Shown: positions 11,695 to 24,427 of the stretch, in pieces | Layout of the letters: every line of letters begins with the position of its first letter | How positions within the stretch are numbered: the first letter of the stretch is position 1 | Source: Sorghum bicolor | Lineage: Eukaryota; Streptophyta; Magnoliopsida; Poales; Poaceae | Reading direction: 5' to 3' | Length of the DNA stretch: 64,000 bases | Assembly (NCBI RefSeq): GCF_000003195.3 | Contig: NC_012871.2 | Coordinates: 56,287,802 to 56,351,801, forward strand | Notes under the pieces: model-generated | The model's input: the letters and a program-made list of their open reading frames with translations, nothing else | The model's database searches: none | What the model was told of the DNA's origin: nothing | Made by a program: the position numbers and the translations under genes

Positions 11695-14600
11695 CTACAC
11701 TCCAGCTGCTCGTCCCAGCCTTTCCCTTAGGATCTTCACTCCCATATATCTGAACAAAAAGTATGGCAAAAAGCTGTTCAGTCTCTTCGCTTAGAATTTA
11801 AACTTTTGTAGTAAAACAAGGAAGTTTCATCTGCGTGATGTACTGTACCTGCCCATCATCATGACTGTAGCTTGAGGGTTGGTCCCTGGTGATCTAGAAA
11901 ATATTGAGCCATCGACCACCCGGAGACCTGAAACTCCAAGCACCCTGTAATGCTGGTCAACCACCTTCCCTACATGGCACCCACCATGATAATGCCAGAT
12001 GGTGATCACAGTGTCCTTGCAAAACTGCTCCAGGGATTCTGTGTCATTTGTATGCTTGGGTATCAGGTTCACATTAGCCTGCACACTCATATTGAGCACC
12101 CTTTCCATTGATAACCCAGCACCATCAGCAGAGAGTTCAGAGAAACGGTTTGTCTTGAGTATCCTTTCAATGGTCTTGATACCATAGACACAATGATTGA
12201 GATCCTGTGGATGACTGAAGTAGTTGAAGGTAACTGCTGGATTGTTCCGGACATCAGTGTCTGTGAGGACCAGATGGCCTGTGGACAGCGGACCATCAAT
12301 CTTCTCAAGTATAAAACCACCGTGGAATACCTCTTTGGGTAGATTAAGTTTGTTATGAGCGTATTTCTGGGCTGCTTCCAGGGTTCTTTGCTTCGGAGGA
12401 ATGGTAGAAAGCTGTCCAATCTGTATTTTGCAGGAATGCAGTGTGGTACCATATTAGGCTAATGATGAGATAAAACAGGCAATGAATTCCACATAATCAT
12501 GAAAGCTACGGTGTCATTTGCGAGTGCATTGCATGAGTTCAGCTCATGTGTGCCATCAGGGTTTCAAGTTTTTTTTTGGGGGGGGCGGGGGGTGTGGAGG
12601 CAGGGTTCTGAAACATAAGAACGTGGAAAAAATATAAAACCTGACTCAAACATGCTTATTTCTTAAAATGTACTATGACATGCATATGCATGTCCATTGG
12701 TAGCAATGAATGGCTCTAGTTTCTCAGTTATAGTCTTCAGAACTTTTGCCTAGTTGATATACTTGATTCAGCACAAAGAAGCAGGCTTTCTAATTGTGTA
12801 TGGCATTGGCTGCAAACTATCTGTTTTACTCTTCTACTCTCTGCACACAAAGCATCAAAGTGCAAAATGAAGCTTGTAAAAAAAATGGATCTGTGCAATT
12901 TGGAACTGTAGGCAAGAGAGACGCCAGACCTCAGCAGACATGATTCCATGGTGGCAGTGGACACTCTCTGATGACTGACCAAACCCGCTGCTGGCCTCAA
13001 TGAACACACCTTCTTCAGTTATTCCAACAGTTTCAATGAGAGACTGCCGAGGAGGGCTTCTTGTTGGTATGAATATGGAGTTCATGGGATTGTCAGCCAT
13101 CCCTTTACCCACATATTTGTTATGGAGAACCACTGGAATGTTATGATTCTTGAGGTCATTCTTGGGTCCAATCCCACTGAGCAGCAGCAACTGGGGGGTA
13201 CCGATCGCACCAGCAGATACAATTATTTCACTATCTTTGTTGCTGTTTAAAAATGCCTGGTGGTGTCTCCCATTCTCATCAGTGAATTGGACTCCGATGG
13301 CTCTTGCCTTCATTCGTCCTGCATCAGAATGATGTTTCTGAAAACGGTACGTATTTTCTGTAGTTTTCACTCTTTCTATTCTACGTATTTCACTAACTCG
13401 ACTACCTTTTAGCATGACCAGTTTACGGAAGGGTGCTTACATATATATGTACATGGGTGATTATTACCTTGTCGCGAGTCAAACACTATCTTGTGCACAC
13501 TAGCATGGAGCAGCACCCTCAGGTTGTTAGGATCTCCAGCTGCTAGCAAGTCGGCAGCCGTGTGGCGGTACCCAGTCTCGTCAAAGATGGTGCCACCCAC
13601 CTTTGTTCCAGAAACATGATCGTAGGTATACCCATTGAAAGGGGCTACACCTGCTTGTAGCAGCCCATCCCGTAGCGCGGCCTGCCAAGGTGCGATCTTA
13701 GGCCACTGGACAATCTTCTCTTCTACCCAAGGGAAGGACTTGTTCACCAGGTCTTCATCCCAGCCGACCTCCTGGATAAAGCTGTAGGTACAAGAACACA
13801 GGGTTGTAAAGCGACAGGATTATTGGCATAACAGTATTATTATTTAAAATATGCACCTTGTGATTATTGAATTTTCCTAATTAAATCAATGAAAACTATA
13901 AAAAATAATTGGTAGGTGGATCTTGATCCTAGTTGTAGCTGGCCTGAGCTGCACAAGGGCTCGTTATTTCTCAACCTGCCCAGTCAACATAGTTACCATA
14001 GCCCATGGTGTCAAAGCAGTTATGACCCCACGTGATATTGTTTGTTGCCTCTTCTGAATCTATAGTTCGCTGCTGCAGTATGACTGACAAGAAACACGAG
14101 GTGGTCTTTAATAAGGGTTTATTCTGAGAACCACAGCATGTGTTACAGGCAGAGGTGAAGCCCTTCAATGCACACTAATCTAGTAAGGCCGTGTTTAATT
14201 TTTGAAGAGAAAAATTTCGCGACACCGTAGCACTTTCGTTTGTTTGTGGTAATTATTGTCCAACCATACTAACTAGGTCCTTGTTTAGTTCACCCCGAAA
14301 TCCAAAAGGTTTTCAAGATTCTCTGTCACATCAAATCTTACGGCACATGCATGAAGCATTAAATATAGACAAAAACAAAAACTAATCACACAGTTTGACT
14401 GTAAATCACGAGATGAATCTTTTAAACCTAGTTAGTCCATGATTGGATAATATTTGTCAAATAAAAACGAAAATGCTACAGTACCAAAATCCGAAATCTT
14501 TTCGGAACTAAACAAGGCCTAGGCTCAAAAGATTCGTCTCATAAATTTCGACCAAATTGTGCAATTAGTTTTTATTTTCGTCTATATTTAATACTCCATG

Positions 14601-16561
14601 CATGCGTTTAAAGATTCGATGTGACGGGGAATCTTAAAAAATTTTGGGTTTTTGGGTGTAAGTAAACAAGGCCTAAGTATCTGAATGTTTCTCTTGAAGT
14701 CATCAGGTTATCCACCTAACACACTTTTGTATGCTATTTCTTAAGAATAAGAACTATAGCTGATTTTAGAATTGTCGATGTGATGGTGCCTGAAAACTAG
14801 AACATGCCCAACCAGGAGACCAAGACAAGACATAGTCAAGTGCAGTGTGTTTCAAGTGTAGGAGATAGTACACTCAAATGCTTGAGTGCCTTGTTTCAGT
14901 ATGGTCGTTAGCTGCTTTAGCATGCATTTGGCTCACTTGGTAGTTTCTTTCTGTGTGATTGAGCTACTGAAGTCGATGCAAGTGCCTGTAGGCTATATAG
15001 CCTGAGGTGCCAGAAATATGTGGATAATTGAATTGAATGCTATTGTGGAAAGTGATATGTTGATAGGCGTTTTTTTTTTGTTGTTGCTGAATTTTTCTGC
15101 GCACTGCTAAAGGCAGATAGTGTAATAGTAGCAGATAGTGGAGGATGTCGCTACCACTGCTCTCTGTTTACCCTAGAACTGATGCTACAGTCGCAAAAGT
15201 GACTGGTCAGATTGCTACTTGCTGGATGCCTACACAGATTGAATGATGGCACTGCCACAATATACTGCTTACAAAACTTGATTGATTTTGGTTCCAACCT
15301 GAGGATTTGGCTCCCCCTGTGCCCTGTGTTCTTCTTGTGTGAATCTAATGTTTCCCATTGTGGGCAATGCTAGTAAAAGAAAAAAGAGGGGTGGATTCAT
15401 TTTGGGGGCAAAAATCTCCCTGTTTTGTCATGCCCAACAGCACAGTGGGAGCTATCACACCCCAGTATAGACTATGGTCTCTCCATAATGGTTCAGAACA
15501 TATAACATATCATGGCAGGAATACCTTGAGCTGGCCCGGCTGTAGAAGCCGGCATTGATGCAGGTTCCACCGCCCAACACCCTGGCCCTGGCATTGATGA
15601 CGCCGTCGGTGGAGATGAAGGCCTGCGACGGCGAGTCCGGCGCCATGTTCATCAGCCCGATGTGGAAGTTCTCCATGTAGGAGACGTTGCGGTTGCCGTA
15701 CGGGGAGCCTCCGCGCTCCAGCAGCAGCACCTTGTACCGGAGCGACAGCGTCGCCGCCAGCGGGCACCCCGCGGTGCCGCCGCCGACGATGATGTAGTCG
15801 TACGTCGTCGCGCACCCCGCCGGGTAGCTGCTGGCCTTCTGGAGCGGCGGGAGGTTCTTCAAGGTGAAGAATGGCTTCTTGTCCTTGCCTGCGACGGAGG
15901 ACGAACAGATGCACGCACTGTTAGTTATTTACCGTTATTAAAGCCTCTGCGTCATCATTCTTTGATTATTTCTGGTTTCTGCTGTAATAAAGCTATAGAG
16001 TTTTGGCATATTCATATCGTATTTTTCTTGAGTTCTGGCAGAACATGTTTTTGATCTGATTGAGCTTACGTGCGCTCTTGACATCATCAGGCTCTGACTG
16101 ACATCGTGCCACCATGGACCTGGATGGCATATCAGGTACATATCTTTCATATACATTCTTGTCTGTTGCTATTTCTTCCAAACCATGCCATTACTTTATT
16201 CGATATATGACGCTGCGAGTGATTCCATATTCTTCCTAACAAGCGGTGGTGTTGGTGTGCCACTTCAGCAGTCTGAAGCGGTAGTGGCAGAAACCAACAA
16301 ACAGGTAACGACACGACGGGAAAACAACATCCTAAGTAAGTACTACAGTGCAAGAAGATGAACGAAAGAGACGCAACGCATATCAAGAGTGTGAAGGGAT
16401 CAAGAGACCAGAAGCTGAAGAGAGAAGAACGCATCATTGCAGTATCGGAAGGTGAAACAGAGTAAGCGCGCGGGCGCACCTTGGGACAGCTCGCAGAGGC
16501 TGAGGAGGCACGCCAGGAGCAGCAGCTTGAAGAAGCGCACGGCTCTGCTGCTCGACGCCAT
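11695..16561 (-). CDS. HOTHEAD-like GMC oxidoreductase (FAD), secreted
   Basis: Six exons on the minus strand (16561-16480, 15888-15525, 13781-13468, 13318-12930, 12420-11849, 11749-11695) join in frame to 591 residues, the usual length for plant HOTHEAD/mandelonitrile-lyase-like proteins. Residues 1-27 form a hydrophobic signal peptide. The FAD-binding GGGTAG motif is at 63-68 after YDYIIV, the GMC signature GGGTCINAGFYSRA at 133-146, the active-site region WHYHGG at 525-530 (H528), and GTNPQAT around N564. The Arabidopsis relative HOTHEAD/ACE is implicated in cutin omega-hydroxy fatty acid oxidation; other members are lyases, so the substrate is inferred at best. Exon 4 uses the acceptor at 13319-13320 because the more upstream CAG would bring an in-frame stop. 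Intron 2 (1.7 kb) contains nested MITEs. Confidence 0.9.
14187..14673 (-). mobile_element. Tourist-like MITE (GGCCTTGTTTAGTT family), split by a second copy
   Basis: The outer copy lies in reverse orientation in intron 2 of the GMC oxidoreductase gene. It starts GGCCGTGTTTAATT and ends AAACAAGGCC, flanked by TAA on both sides (14184-14186 and 14674-14676). Its sequence is interrupted after ...ACTAACTAG by another family member and resumes with GCTCAAAAGATTCG, so both halves can be read as one element. Confidence 0.9.
14277..14519 (+). mobile_element. Tourist-like MITE nested in a reversed copy of its own family
   Basis: The 243-bp inner copy begins GTCCTTGTTTAGTT and ends AACTAAACAAGGCC. The TAG duplicated at 14274-14276 and 14520-14522 is the target site inside the outer element. 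The two family members lie in opposite orientations, so a transcript through this intron could fold into a long hairpin. Confidence 0.92.
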
Positions 16562-18630
16562 TGGACTGAACTGAACCTTGACAAGTTCTAGCAAGCAAGA
16601 CGAGAGCTAGCTCTTCTCGTTCTCGAGCAGCAATAGAGAACGGTGAGCTGCTGGACTGGACCTGTCTCCTCCCTCCCGGACTTGAAGCCTCTGCTCTGCT
16701 CCCCACCTCTCAAGTCTCAACCCGGCTAGTAGCGTTGGAGCTGGTTTATGTAGCGGGCGTTGGAGGATTGCAGGCCACATCAGATCAGATTGCTGGGCTG
16801 CTGGCTGAGCCCGAGCTCGCATTGAAGAGAGCTCACCAGCTGCAGTAAGGGCCATTGAATGCTTGCTGAGGGAGCACTGCCCGGTACAACCGGGATTTAT
16901 GGACTTCATCAACCAACCAACCCTCACAAAGCTGCGGCAATGGCGCCCCTCCGGGCCCTCCTGCGTTTATCAATGGCAGGCATCTCTCTCTCTCTCTCTT
17001 TACTCTGTCATTTCTTTATTGGTTTCCCGTACCTGTGGTTTTTGCCAATTGGTTGGGCCAACGAGTTAATATTGTTTTTTTATTATTTTACCTCGATTGC
17101 TTGCTCTGTTTTTTCAAATGGAACGTACTGCCATCCATCCATGAGACCAGAATGCCAGTAGCAGGAAATGTGTGGCTGTTTTCAGCACCGGGTTGTAGAA
17201 AATGGGTCCTGACATCAGAGAGCATCATTTTCAGGAGGAAGAAAGATCGTGGGAAAGTCTCCTGGAAGTTTGCATGCACAGAAAATGGCTCAATTCAAGG
17301 TCGTGTGCTTCGTCATCTGATAAGTATATATTTCAGTTCCATGCAAACTAGATTTCTATGGTGAATAGAATGCATACTGCGTAGTATATACTTCTTATTT
17401 CTGACAAACATTCCTGTTATTCTGATGCATGCATTTTAACAACTACATTAAGGGTTTGTTTGATGGGGCTTCTAAAATGACTCCAGATGCTCCTCTCTGG
17501 TGGAGTTAAACCACTTCTTTAAAGGTATACTTTGACCAATATTTATCAATCACTATAAAACCAACAGCTAACAAAAAGGCATTTGCATCTTTTTACACTA
17601 AACATGTGTATATTTTGACTAATGGAGGTCAAAGTTTACAATGCTTGGTATTTTTAATAACTTCTAGTAAGTCTTAGGATTTTGAAATGGTGGGAGTACT
17701 TTGTTCGAACATGGAGTGTATAAGGTTACTGTCATTAAATACAACTAAATGTATTGATGACAACGGCAAAGACAATAAGTGACATTCAATGTTATATGCT
17801 TTCATTTGGTTAGTGATCTGAGTGGAGTGGGCATCATCATCATCATCATCATGTATGTATTCATATATTTGTCAGGCACTCAGTGCTGGGGTTGGGCTTT
17901 CCTTGTCCATCAAACAGTTGTTATACTATCACCTTTCAGCAGTGTACCAGAAACGTGTGAGCTCTAAACTGAAACGCAATTAACAACTGATGTACTGCCG
18001 GCGGCGTCTGTTTTGCAGCTAACAACCTGATCGATGCACAAGAAATGAGTGAGACCCCTAAAGTATCACCGGCTACCTTAACCGTGTTAGGTTTGCTCTC
18101 TTTTCGTTGCCCTACAACCTGGGACCGGCCGGCCCTGTAAGTTGTCAACAGTAAAAGTTTAAAGTGTACTATCACGTTTTTAGCAACGTCAGGTATGTTT
18201 GTTTTCATTTTTCTATCTGTTTCCTGCATCATCCGTGAGCGTGAAACCTAGAGTGTTCCAGCAATCATCACAAACAAACCGTACGATGCAGGCATCTTTT
18301 TGTTTGCAATTGCAACTGTAGGATTTAATGGGCTGTTTAGGTGTCTGCAGATTTGGGACGACGAAAGGGAGAGGGCATCCTCCCTCCTGCTCGCTGTTTT
18401 AAGTACGAGGAGGCCCACTAAGACCCGTGATTGTGAAGGACGACCAGCAGAAAGGTGGTCACTGTGTTCTCTGATATGTGACCCTTTTTTTTTAACACAA
18501 AGTCACAATCTTTTCCTGTGTTATCTAACACTTCTTCCATAGTATTACTTGTTCGGTCGGTCATAAATACTTTGACCCGGCCTGTTGACATCTTATGGTC
18601 TTCAAGGTTTTACTTTTTGGCCGCTAATTT
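16562..18630. other. Upstream flank of the GMC gene, no gene recognised
   Basis: This stretch probably includes the promoter of the minus-strand oxidoreductase gene near 16562-16900. I see no gene in the remainder. Short CT repeats occur at about 16984-17000 and an ATC microsatellite at 17832-17852. Several short open frames on both strands have no recognisable domain. Confidence 0.5.
17832..17852. repeat. ATC trinucleotide microsatellite
   Basis: Seven consecutive CAT/ATC units lie in noncoding DNA. Confidence 0.9.
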
Positions 18631-18633
18631 TAA

Positions 18634-18860
18634 GCCTTGTTCAGTTTCCAAAATTTTTCAAGATTCCCTGTCACATCGAATCTTGCGGCACATGCATAAA
18701 GTATTAAATATATAGATAAAAAAGATAACTAATTACACAGTTTATCTGTAATTTGCGAGACAAATCTTTTAAGCCTAGTTAGTCTATAATTGAATAATAA
18801 TTGTCAAATAAAGCCGAAAGTGCTACAGTAGCGAAACCCAAAATTATTCACAAACTAACC
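18634..18860 (+). mobile_element. Degenerate MITE, GGCCTTGTTTAGTT family, first of a tandem pair
   Basis: This copy begins GCCTTGTTCAGTTTCC and contains the family core (CAAGATTCCCTGTCACATCG, GCACATGCAT, TTAAGCCTAGTTAGTC, GTGCTACAGTAGCG). Its right end is decayed to ACAAACTAACC and runs into a second copy. Confidence 0.8.
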
Positions 18861-19085
18861 TTTAAAATTTCAAAAGTTTATAAGATTTCTTATCACATTG
18901 AATCTTTGAACGCATGCATAAAGCATTAAATATAGATAAAAAATAACTAATTGCACAATTTGCCTGTAATTTGCAAGACAAATCTTTTGAGCCTAGTTAG
19001 TCTATAGTTAGACAATAATTATCAAATACAAACTAAAATACTACAGTGTCAAACTTCAAAAACTTTTGGCATCTAAACTTTTGGC
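18861..19085 (+). mobile_element. Degenerate MITE, GGCCTTGTTTAGTT family, second of a tandem pair
   Basis: The core blocks of the family recur in the same order immediately after the first copy (CATGCATAAAGCATTAAATA, TTGAGCCTAGTTAGTC, ACTACAGTGTC). The terminal bases are lost on both sides. The head-to-tail arrangement suggests duplication, or two insertions at neighbouring sites. Confidence 0.75.
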
Positions 19086-19293
19086 ATGGAAGTATGAGAG
19101 TACTATTTTAAGACAAAATAAATCTATACCCGCGACTTTTTGTGTTTCCCAAACAAAATTTTTGTAAAGCATTGATGGTCAAAGTATTTAGAAGTTTGAC
19201 TGGATTTTGATGAAAGCATCAAGTATATATCTATGACCATGCATGCAATTAATGTACAATAGAGTCTTTTTATAACTTTGTTATTTTTTTAAT

Positions 19294-19640
19294 GGAAACT
19301 GGAGGGGTTCGCACTCCTACATCAGTTTTATTAATAAAACAAACAGTACATTACTAATAAACTTAGAGCAAAAGAGGAGAATGAAATAAAGAGACGAAGA
19401 AGGAAAGGAAAAAAGCAGAACCAAGCTAAGTTAAACCGGCAATCCATTGATTAATTCCTGGAGAGTAGCTTCTTTTTGCCTGCAACAGTAGAAGCTGGAG
19501 CTCACCTCTGAAGTTTTCCTTTGACATTTGAAGATTCTAATTGATTTGGCGAAAAATCATGTCATTCCTTGCCTTCCAAATGGTCTAGCATATTAGTATG
19601 ATTACCTCTATGAAGAAAAGCACCTGGGCAATTTTGTTAT
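19294..19640 (-). pseudogene. LINE (non-LTR retrotransposon) 3'-end remnant
   Basis: Around 19540-19590, minus-strand translation reads TIWKARNDMIF, a motif typical of the C-terminal RNase H/zinc-binding region of plant L1-type elements. The remainder to 19294 has the AATAAAA-rich look of a LINE tail. The reading frame is broken by stops. It is a fossil with no coding capacity. Confidence 0.6.
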
Positions 19641-20740
19641 TATTGGTAATCTGAGCTAATATCATGAAAGAATTAGCAATGAAGCTAATGATATGCTATT
19701 AGTTTGATTATGATGCAAACTGCAAGATACTGCTGCGCACCCGTGTGGTCGCGCCAACGTCGACGAGCAGCTGATAATACTTGTCATGGTGTACTAACTC
19801 GTCTCAGATCTGAGACAGAGACGGGTCCAGTGGTAGCGAGGCTAACCAGCACGGTTTAAATCTTGGTGATTGCATATTTTTTGGAACAATTCTAAAAATT
19901 TCAAGGTCAGTGGTAATGTGTGTTTCCCGCACACCGCAGATGAGGACATCTCCTAATTTTTTTTATGTCTACGTGGGATAGTAAAGTTATTTTTGCTCTC
20001 AAAGACATATGCTCCTACGTGTGATGTGATGTCTCTTAATCTTTTCTTTGCGTGTGTAAATACAAAATGTGTGGATTGTGTGGATCTAAATTGTACCCAA
20101 TAAAAAAACTGTTCTATTCATTTGGCTGATAAGCCATGGCTAAAAGTATTTTTTGCTGATTTGTTGTGAGAGAAAAACATTGTTGAATGATTAGCACATT
20201 CAATAGATAAACTCAAACGAGTTAGACCAGATTTGCTGGCACAGCGTTGTATTCTCTGCACAACATAACCGTAACTATAGACTGGCCTCGACATCGAGTC
20301 GAGCAAATAAAAGCTAGCAAAACCAATGTGGTGCATTTATCAATGAAAGCCATATAAAGATTAAACACTACCAACTCTAAAGTATACTACTTATATAATA
20401 TACTCAAATGTAAACCCAAAAGAAGGGCTGGATACGATAGGATGGATCATGCCTTGTGCCGTCCGCATCCATCGCTCATATTGTTGTCGTGCGTACGTAC
20501 GTCGTCCCAATCGCCTGACTTGCATTGTCATGCATCCACATGTTGCTGTTATTTTAATTTTCCTTTTCTCTTTCTCTTTTTTTAAAGAATTTGCTGTCAT
20601 GCTGTTGCAGGTACTCTAGCTAGTAGTACGTGGCTGGTGTTTATATACGTGTCCGTTTCATTTCACGTGCTTGTGCTAATGTGCTTGCGCGCGCCGGTGC
20701 AATGCAATGCAAGAGAGCGTACGCGCGTGCACACAAGGGC
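19641..20740. other. Intergenic DNA without recognised features
   Basis: I find no gene, clear transposon end or RNA gene in this stretch. Short open frames show no domain motifs. Confidence 0.5.
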
Positions 20741-20790
20741 GGGCAGGCAGGCAGGCAGGCATGCATGTATGTATGCATGCATGTATGTTG
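20741..20790. repeat. GGCA/TGCA/TGTA microsatellite
   Basis: A (GGCA)n run turns into alternating ATGC and ATGT tetranucleotides, forming a compound purine-pyrimidine-rich microsatellite. Confidence 0.85.
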
Positions 20791-20804
20791 CGGTATACGC
20801 CTAA

Positions 20805-21005
20805 AGAACTCACAATGCAGACTTTATCATAGAGTCTAAAGTTATTTATTACCTCGAACAACGTGGAGAGTCTAAATAAGACTTGGAGTCTTATTTTTTC
20901 TACCTCTTTCTTCAATAAATATGCTGCCACATCAGCAAAATACCATAAATAATATGTAATTAATTGTCTTAGACTCTATGATAGAGTCTTGCATTGTGAG
21001 TGCCC
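20805..21005. mobile_element. Tourist-like MITE with ACTCACAATGCA ends
   Basis: The left end AACTCACAATGCAGACTTTA and the right end ...GAGTCTTGCATTGTGAGTGCCC form a long imperfect inverted repeat over about 45 bases. TAA precedes the left end (20802-20804) and follows the right end (21006-21008), as expected for PIF/Harbinger-type insertion. It is about 200 bp and noncoding. Confidence 0.8.
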
Positions 21006-21707
21006 TAAGTACATTCATGCTCTGCCGCCAAAATTAGGTAGGTGAAACGAAAAGGCAGCCGGCCGGTCTTTCAGCAATTCAGCTCTTTATAAATACTTTT
21101 CATTTATCAATTAATCACCACTAACTAAATTAATGATATCATATAATTAGAAAATAAAATAAGAGTACCTACATCTTTTATATTATATCTCAATTTATTA
21201 TAAAATTCCTAAAGTATATTGTGAACCGAGGGAGTATGACGTGTCACATAGTATATATATAGCTAGAAGGCAAACTAGATGATAAGCATGCAGCAGTACG
21301 TGCAGGACTAATCTGAGCAGCTTAGGTGCAAGCATATTTGGCCCGTGGTTACGCTGGTAGATAGCCGTCCGCGTCCGGTTTGGTTTGGTTGCCAGGTGTG
21401 AGGACTGAGGTGTGGCTCTGCTCCTGTTCTGGCTCCCCCGATGGACCGAGAATCCCGTGGCGTGAGAAATCTTTACCTGAATCGCTTAAACCGATTCAGG
21501 AGCAGCTGAAACTATCGGGCTGGAGTTCCCTAAAGTTAAGAGGGAGCAGTCTGTGTCCAGGGGTCCAGCTAGCCATGCTGTTCGCTGTTTTTTTTTGAGA
21601 GAGAAAAAGTGAAAAACAATTGATAGATTAGACTGCTGGCAAAGTTTCCCTTCCGGCCGTCGATCGAAGGTCCTGCTGAAAATGTGCACCCACGTCCAAC
21701 CCCACAC
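21006..21707. other. Flank of the CACTA element
   Basis: AT-rich DNA contains a possible Stowaway right end near 21215-21236 (GAACCGAGGGAGTA), then moderately GC-rich sequence up to the CACTA border. No gene is recognised. Confidence 0.45.
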
Positions 21708-22010
21708 CACTACAGGATTATAAGGCTTTACCGAGTGCCTAGACATTTGGCAAAGACACTTATACGGTTAGAAAAGGCTTTGCCGAGTCCACTAGACAAC
21801 CATGAGCTGACGACTCTTTGCCGAGTGCCACCTTGAAAGGCACTCAGCAAAGATAATTTAATTTTTTTTAAAAAATTATTTACCGAGTGCCACGTGGCAG
21901 GCACTCGGCAAAGCTAGCAATTGGACTGGCAGGTGCCTAGCTTTGCCGAGTGCCTACACTTGGCAAAGCTAGGATTTTTTTTTGTTTTTTTTTTGTTTTT
22001 TCAGGTATTT
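21708..22010. repeat. Left subterminal repeat array of the CACTA element
   Basis: Motifs such as TTTACCGAGTGCC, TTTGCCGAGTGCC and the inverted GGCACTCGGCAAAG occur about eight times. Such arrays bind the TNPA-type protein in characterised CACTA elements. Confidence 0.85.
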
Positions 22011-22200
22011 CACATTAAACAAATACAACAATATATATAATAGATATCCACATATATAGTCACAACATATATAATAGAAATCTGCATATATAGTCATAAA
22101 TCCACACATTGATCCATCAATAGTCACAAATCAACATATATAGTCACAAATGCAACATCCAACATCCATAACATCTCCATATCACAAACGACTCACTCCA

Positions 22201-23051
22201 TCACTGCTCCGGCTGCGACCCGCCGTCCCCGTGTCCCGCAGAGTGTGAAGAGCCCTCACCTTGCCACCCCTGTTGTGCATAGTTGTACGGCCACCCTACA
22301 GGGTGCTGAGGAACGCCACCTGGCCACGTTGAGGGGATCACGAACACGGGCCAACAAGTGTATGGGTCCGCCAACATTTCATACGGGTTGAACCCATCTG
22401 TTGCAATCGCTACACGTACATTCTGAGCATCCATAGCTTTGCCAGGATGCTACTCATCGAAGTACTTCCATGCTTCACCATCCGATGGGTGTTCCATCTT
22501 GTCACTATATATCTTGTCATTTTTGTACCATGTCATCAGTTTTGCGAACTCCTCTGTCATGTACAACGTTGGATCCTCGGTTGGATAGAAAGGTACCGTA
22601 GGACCTTCTCGGGGATCTTATACTGTTTCTTCTGGCCATCACTGCCCTCTACCTCCACAAATCTAGAGGTTTTGCACTTTGGACAGTGCGTTGCTGCCTT
22701 AAGGTCTCCCCTGAATAGGACGCACCCCTTGGGACAAGCATGGATTGACTCATACGACATCTTAAGTGCACGAAGGAGTTTCTGTAACTTGTACGTGTTC
22801 TTAGGCAGCGTGTGACCCTCGAGAAGCATTGTGTCGAGAACTATCAACAAGAAATCAAAGCCATCTCGACTAAGGCTCAACCGTGACTTCAAATGTAATA
22901 GGCACCCAATGGCATCCAGTTGCGAAACTAATGTTTTCTCATGAAGGGGCTTCTGTGCCGAAGACATCATATGGTAGAACGTCTTTGCGGTTTCCTCTGG
23001 ATCCTCAGGCTCCAATACTTCATTGTCATGTGCCCCCCTGAAGTCTACCAT
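22201..23051 (-). pseudogene. TNP2-like CACTA transposase fragment, copy A
   Basis: The minus strand encodes a stretch beginning MVDFRGAHDNEV and including YESIHACPKGCVLF, CPKC and ATDGFNPYEM..CWPV, all hallmarks of the N-terminal half of TNP2-type transposases. The path is broken by a frameshift near 22560 and an in-frame TAG near 22457. After FVIPSTW the sequence jumps to an unrelated Gly-rich tail, so the catalytic part is missing. Copy B shares the stop, which therefore predates the duplication. It is nonfunctional. Confidence 0.82.
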
Positions 23052-23063
23052 CAGGTCGGCAAT

Positions 23064-24427
23064 TGTAACACCCTAAATTTTGCAAGTTTTCAAAATAGAA
23101 GAAAATAATTTAATTGTGTAGTTTTGTGCTCATAAAAATATAGAAAATAATATTTTTTATTAAATTAAAATTTATCATAGGGTTTAGCAACATTGTTGTG
23201 CATACATGCTGGTGCATATATTTTAATGTGATGTTTATTTGTTGCTTCTTTGTGTATTGAGAGTGAGAAAAAAATCTTTAAAATGCATTTAATTAGTAGG
23301 TCGATCATACTTGTCTGACACGTCTTTCTCTTTTCCTACAATCAAACTCCTTGATTCTCAGATTATGCTTTCATTTGGAGTTTCTCAAAATCTTTTTTTT
23401 AACCCAAATCACTCCTTCCAGTTCCTTATCCGTCAACCAATCTGTAAAAACTGACCAAGAATTATTCCAACACTTTTTGTGAAACTTGTTCTCACTTGAC
23501 TGTGAGCATAATCTAATTTTAGATGCTCCGAATTATCTTATCATGAGTTCCAAATACTTTATCTGGGTTCCTCATGTTTCATAATATCTTCGAGAATTTT
23601 TTCCAAATTTTCAGAGCTTTTGAAATATAAACATGACTTAAATAATAATTCTGGACTTTCTAGAAATATTTTATTCACAAAAATAATTAATTTTGAAAAT
23701 AATAAATCTTTCATTTTACCCCAACGCCCAAGCCACGATCTCAAAGGCCAATGTATTTATTTACTAGTGGGCTTTAATAATTAATTAGGCCTATTAGTAA
23801 AGGTGGAAGGTGCAACATTAATTAGTACCATATTGCTAGTTGGTGTAGATGTGGAGAGTTTTTCTCCCTATATATATATATGTACCAACCCCTTAGGAGA
23901 AACACAAAAATACCGTAAATGGAGCCCCTAGTCTGGCAATTCCACGGTAGTAAATTAGATTTTTTTTCGTCATCTCTCCAGTCCATCGCCTGTGATCATC
24001 ATCGTCGTCTCTTCTGGTGCGTGACTCCTCTTTGTTCAGTACTCATCATTTGTTTTGCTTCTTATTTTCTTTCCATTCAGTACCTGATCTCTCATTCATT
24101 CAGTAAGCTAAACATCAAGTCACGGAGTCACTAAGTGTTCGCCACCGTTCGGTTGATCATGTCGAGTAGCCAAACTTTGTTCGGTTGATCATGTCGAATG
24201 TCGAGTAGCCAAACTTGTCCGCCCAAGTTGCCGTGGCCGCTTGTTGCTTCTCCACCGAACCCACACAGGAAGCGATCATCCATCCGTCGAGCCCTAGGTA
24301 ATCTTCATGCAATCCATGCTACTTCCCTATTAATAGATTGCCAAAGTCGTAGGTCTTCTTTCTCGAGGTCGCTGGAGATACGTCGTTGCAGTCCATCAAG
24401 TCAGGAGTCTTATTACGTGTAGCACCA
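23064..24427 (+). repeat. Gypsy LTR 5' fragment duplicated with block A
   Basis: It begins TGTAACACCCTAAATTTTGC and matches 35376-36740 almost throughout. It stops at AGCACCAATA exactly where, in the other copy, a Stowaway is inserted, and joins directly to the start of block B. It lacks its 3' half. Confidence 0.85.

Larger units (their letters stand above)
22026..24427. repeat. Tandem duplication, block A (TNP2 fragment plus gypsy LTR 5' part)
   Basis: This 2.4-kb block starts at ATATATATAATAGATATCCA and is repeated immediately from about 24428. The second copy is interrupted by a solo LTR but continues at 35131 and runs to 36740. The block contains CACTA sequence (22026-23063) and the first 1.36 kb of a gypsy LTR (23064-24427), so it was duplicated after the gypsy insertion. 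The two copies look only a few percent different. Confidence 0.85.

Noticed and set aside
12087..12452. A separate minus-strand 121-codon frame
   Set aside because: It is another frame of exon 5 of the GMC oxidoreductase, whose true frame encodes the C-terminal domain.
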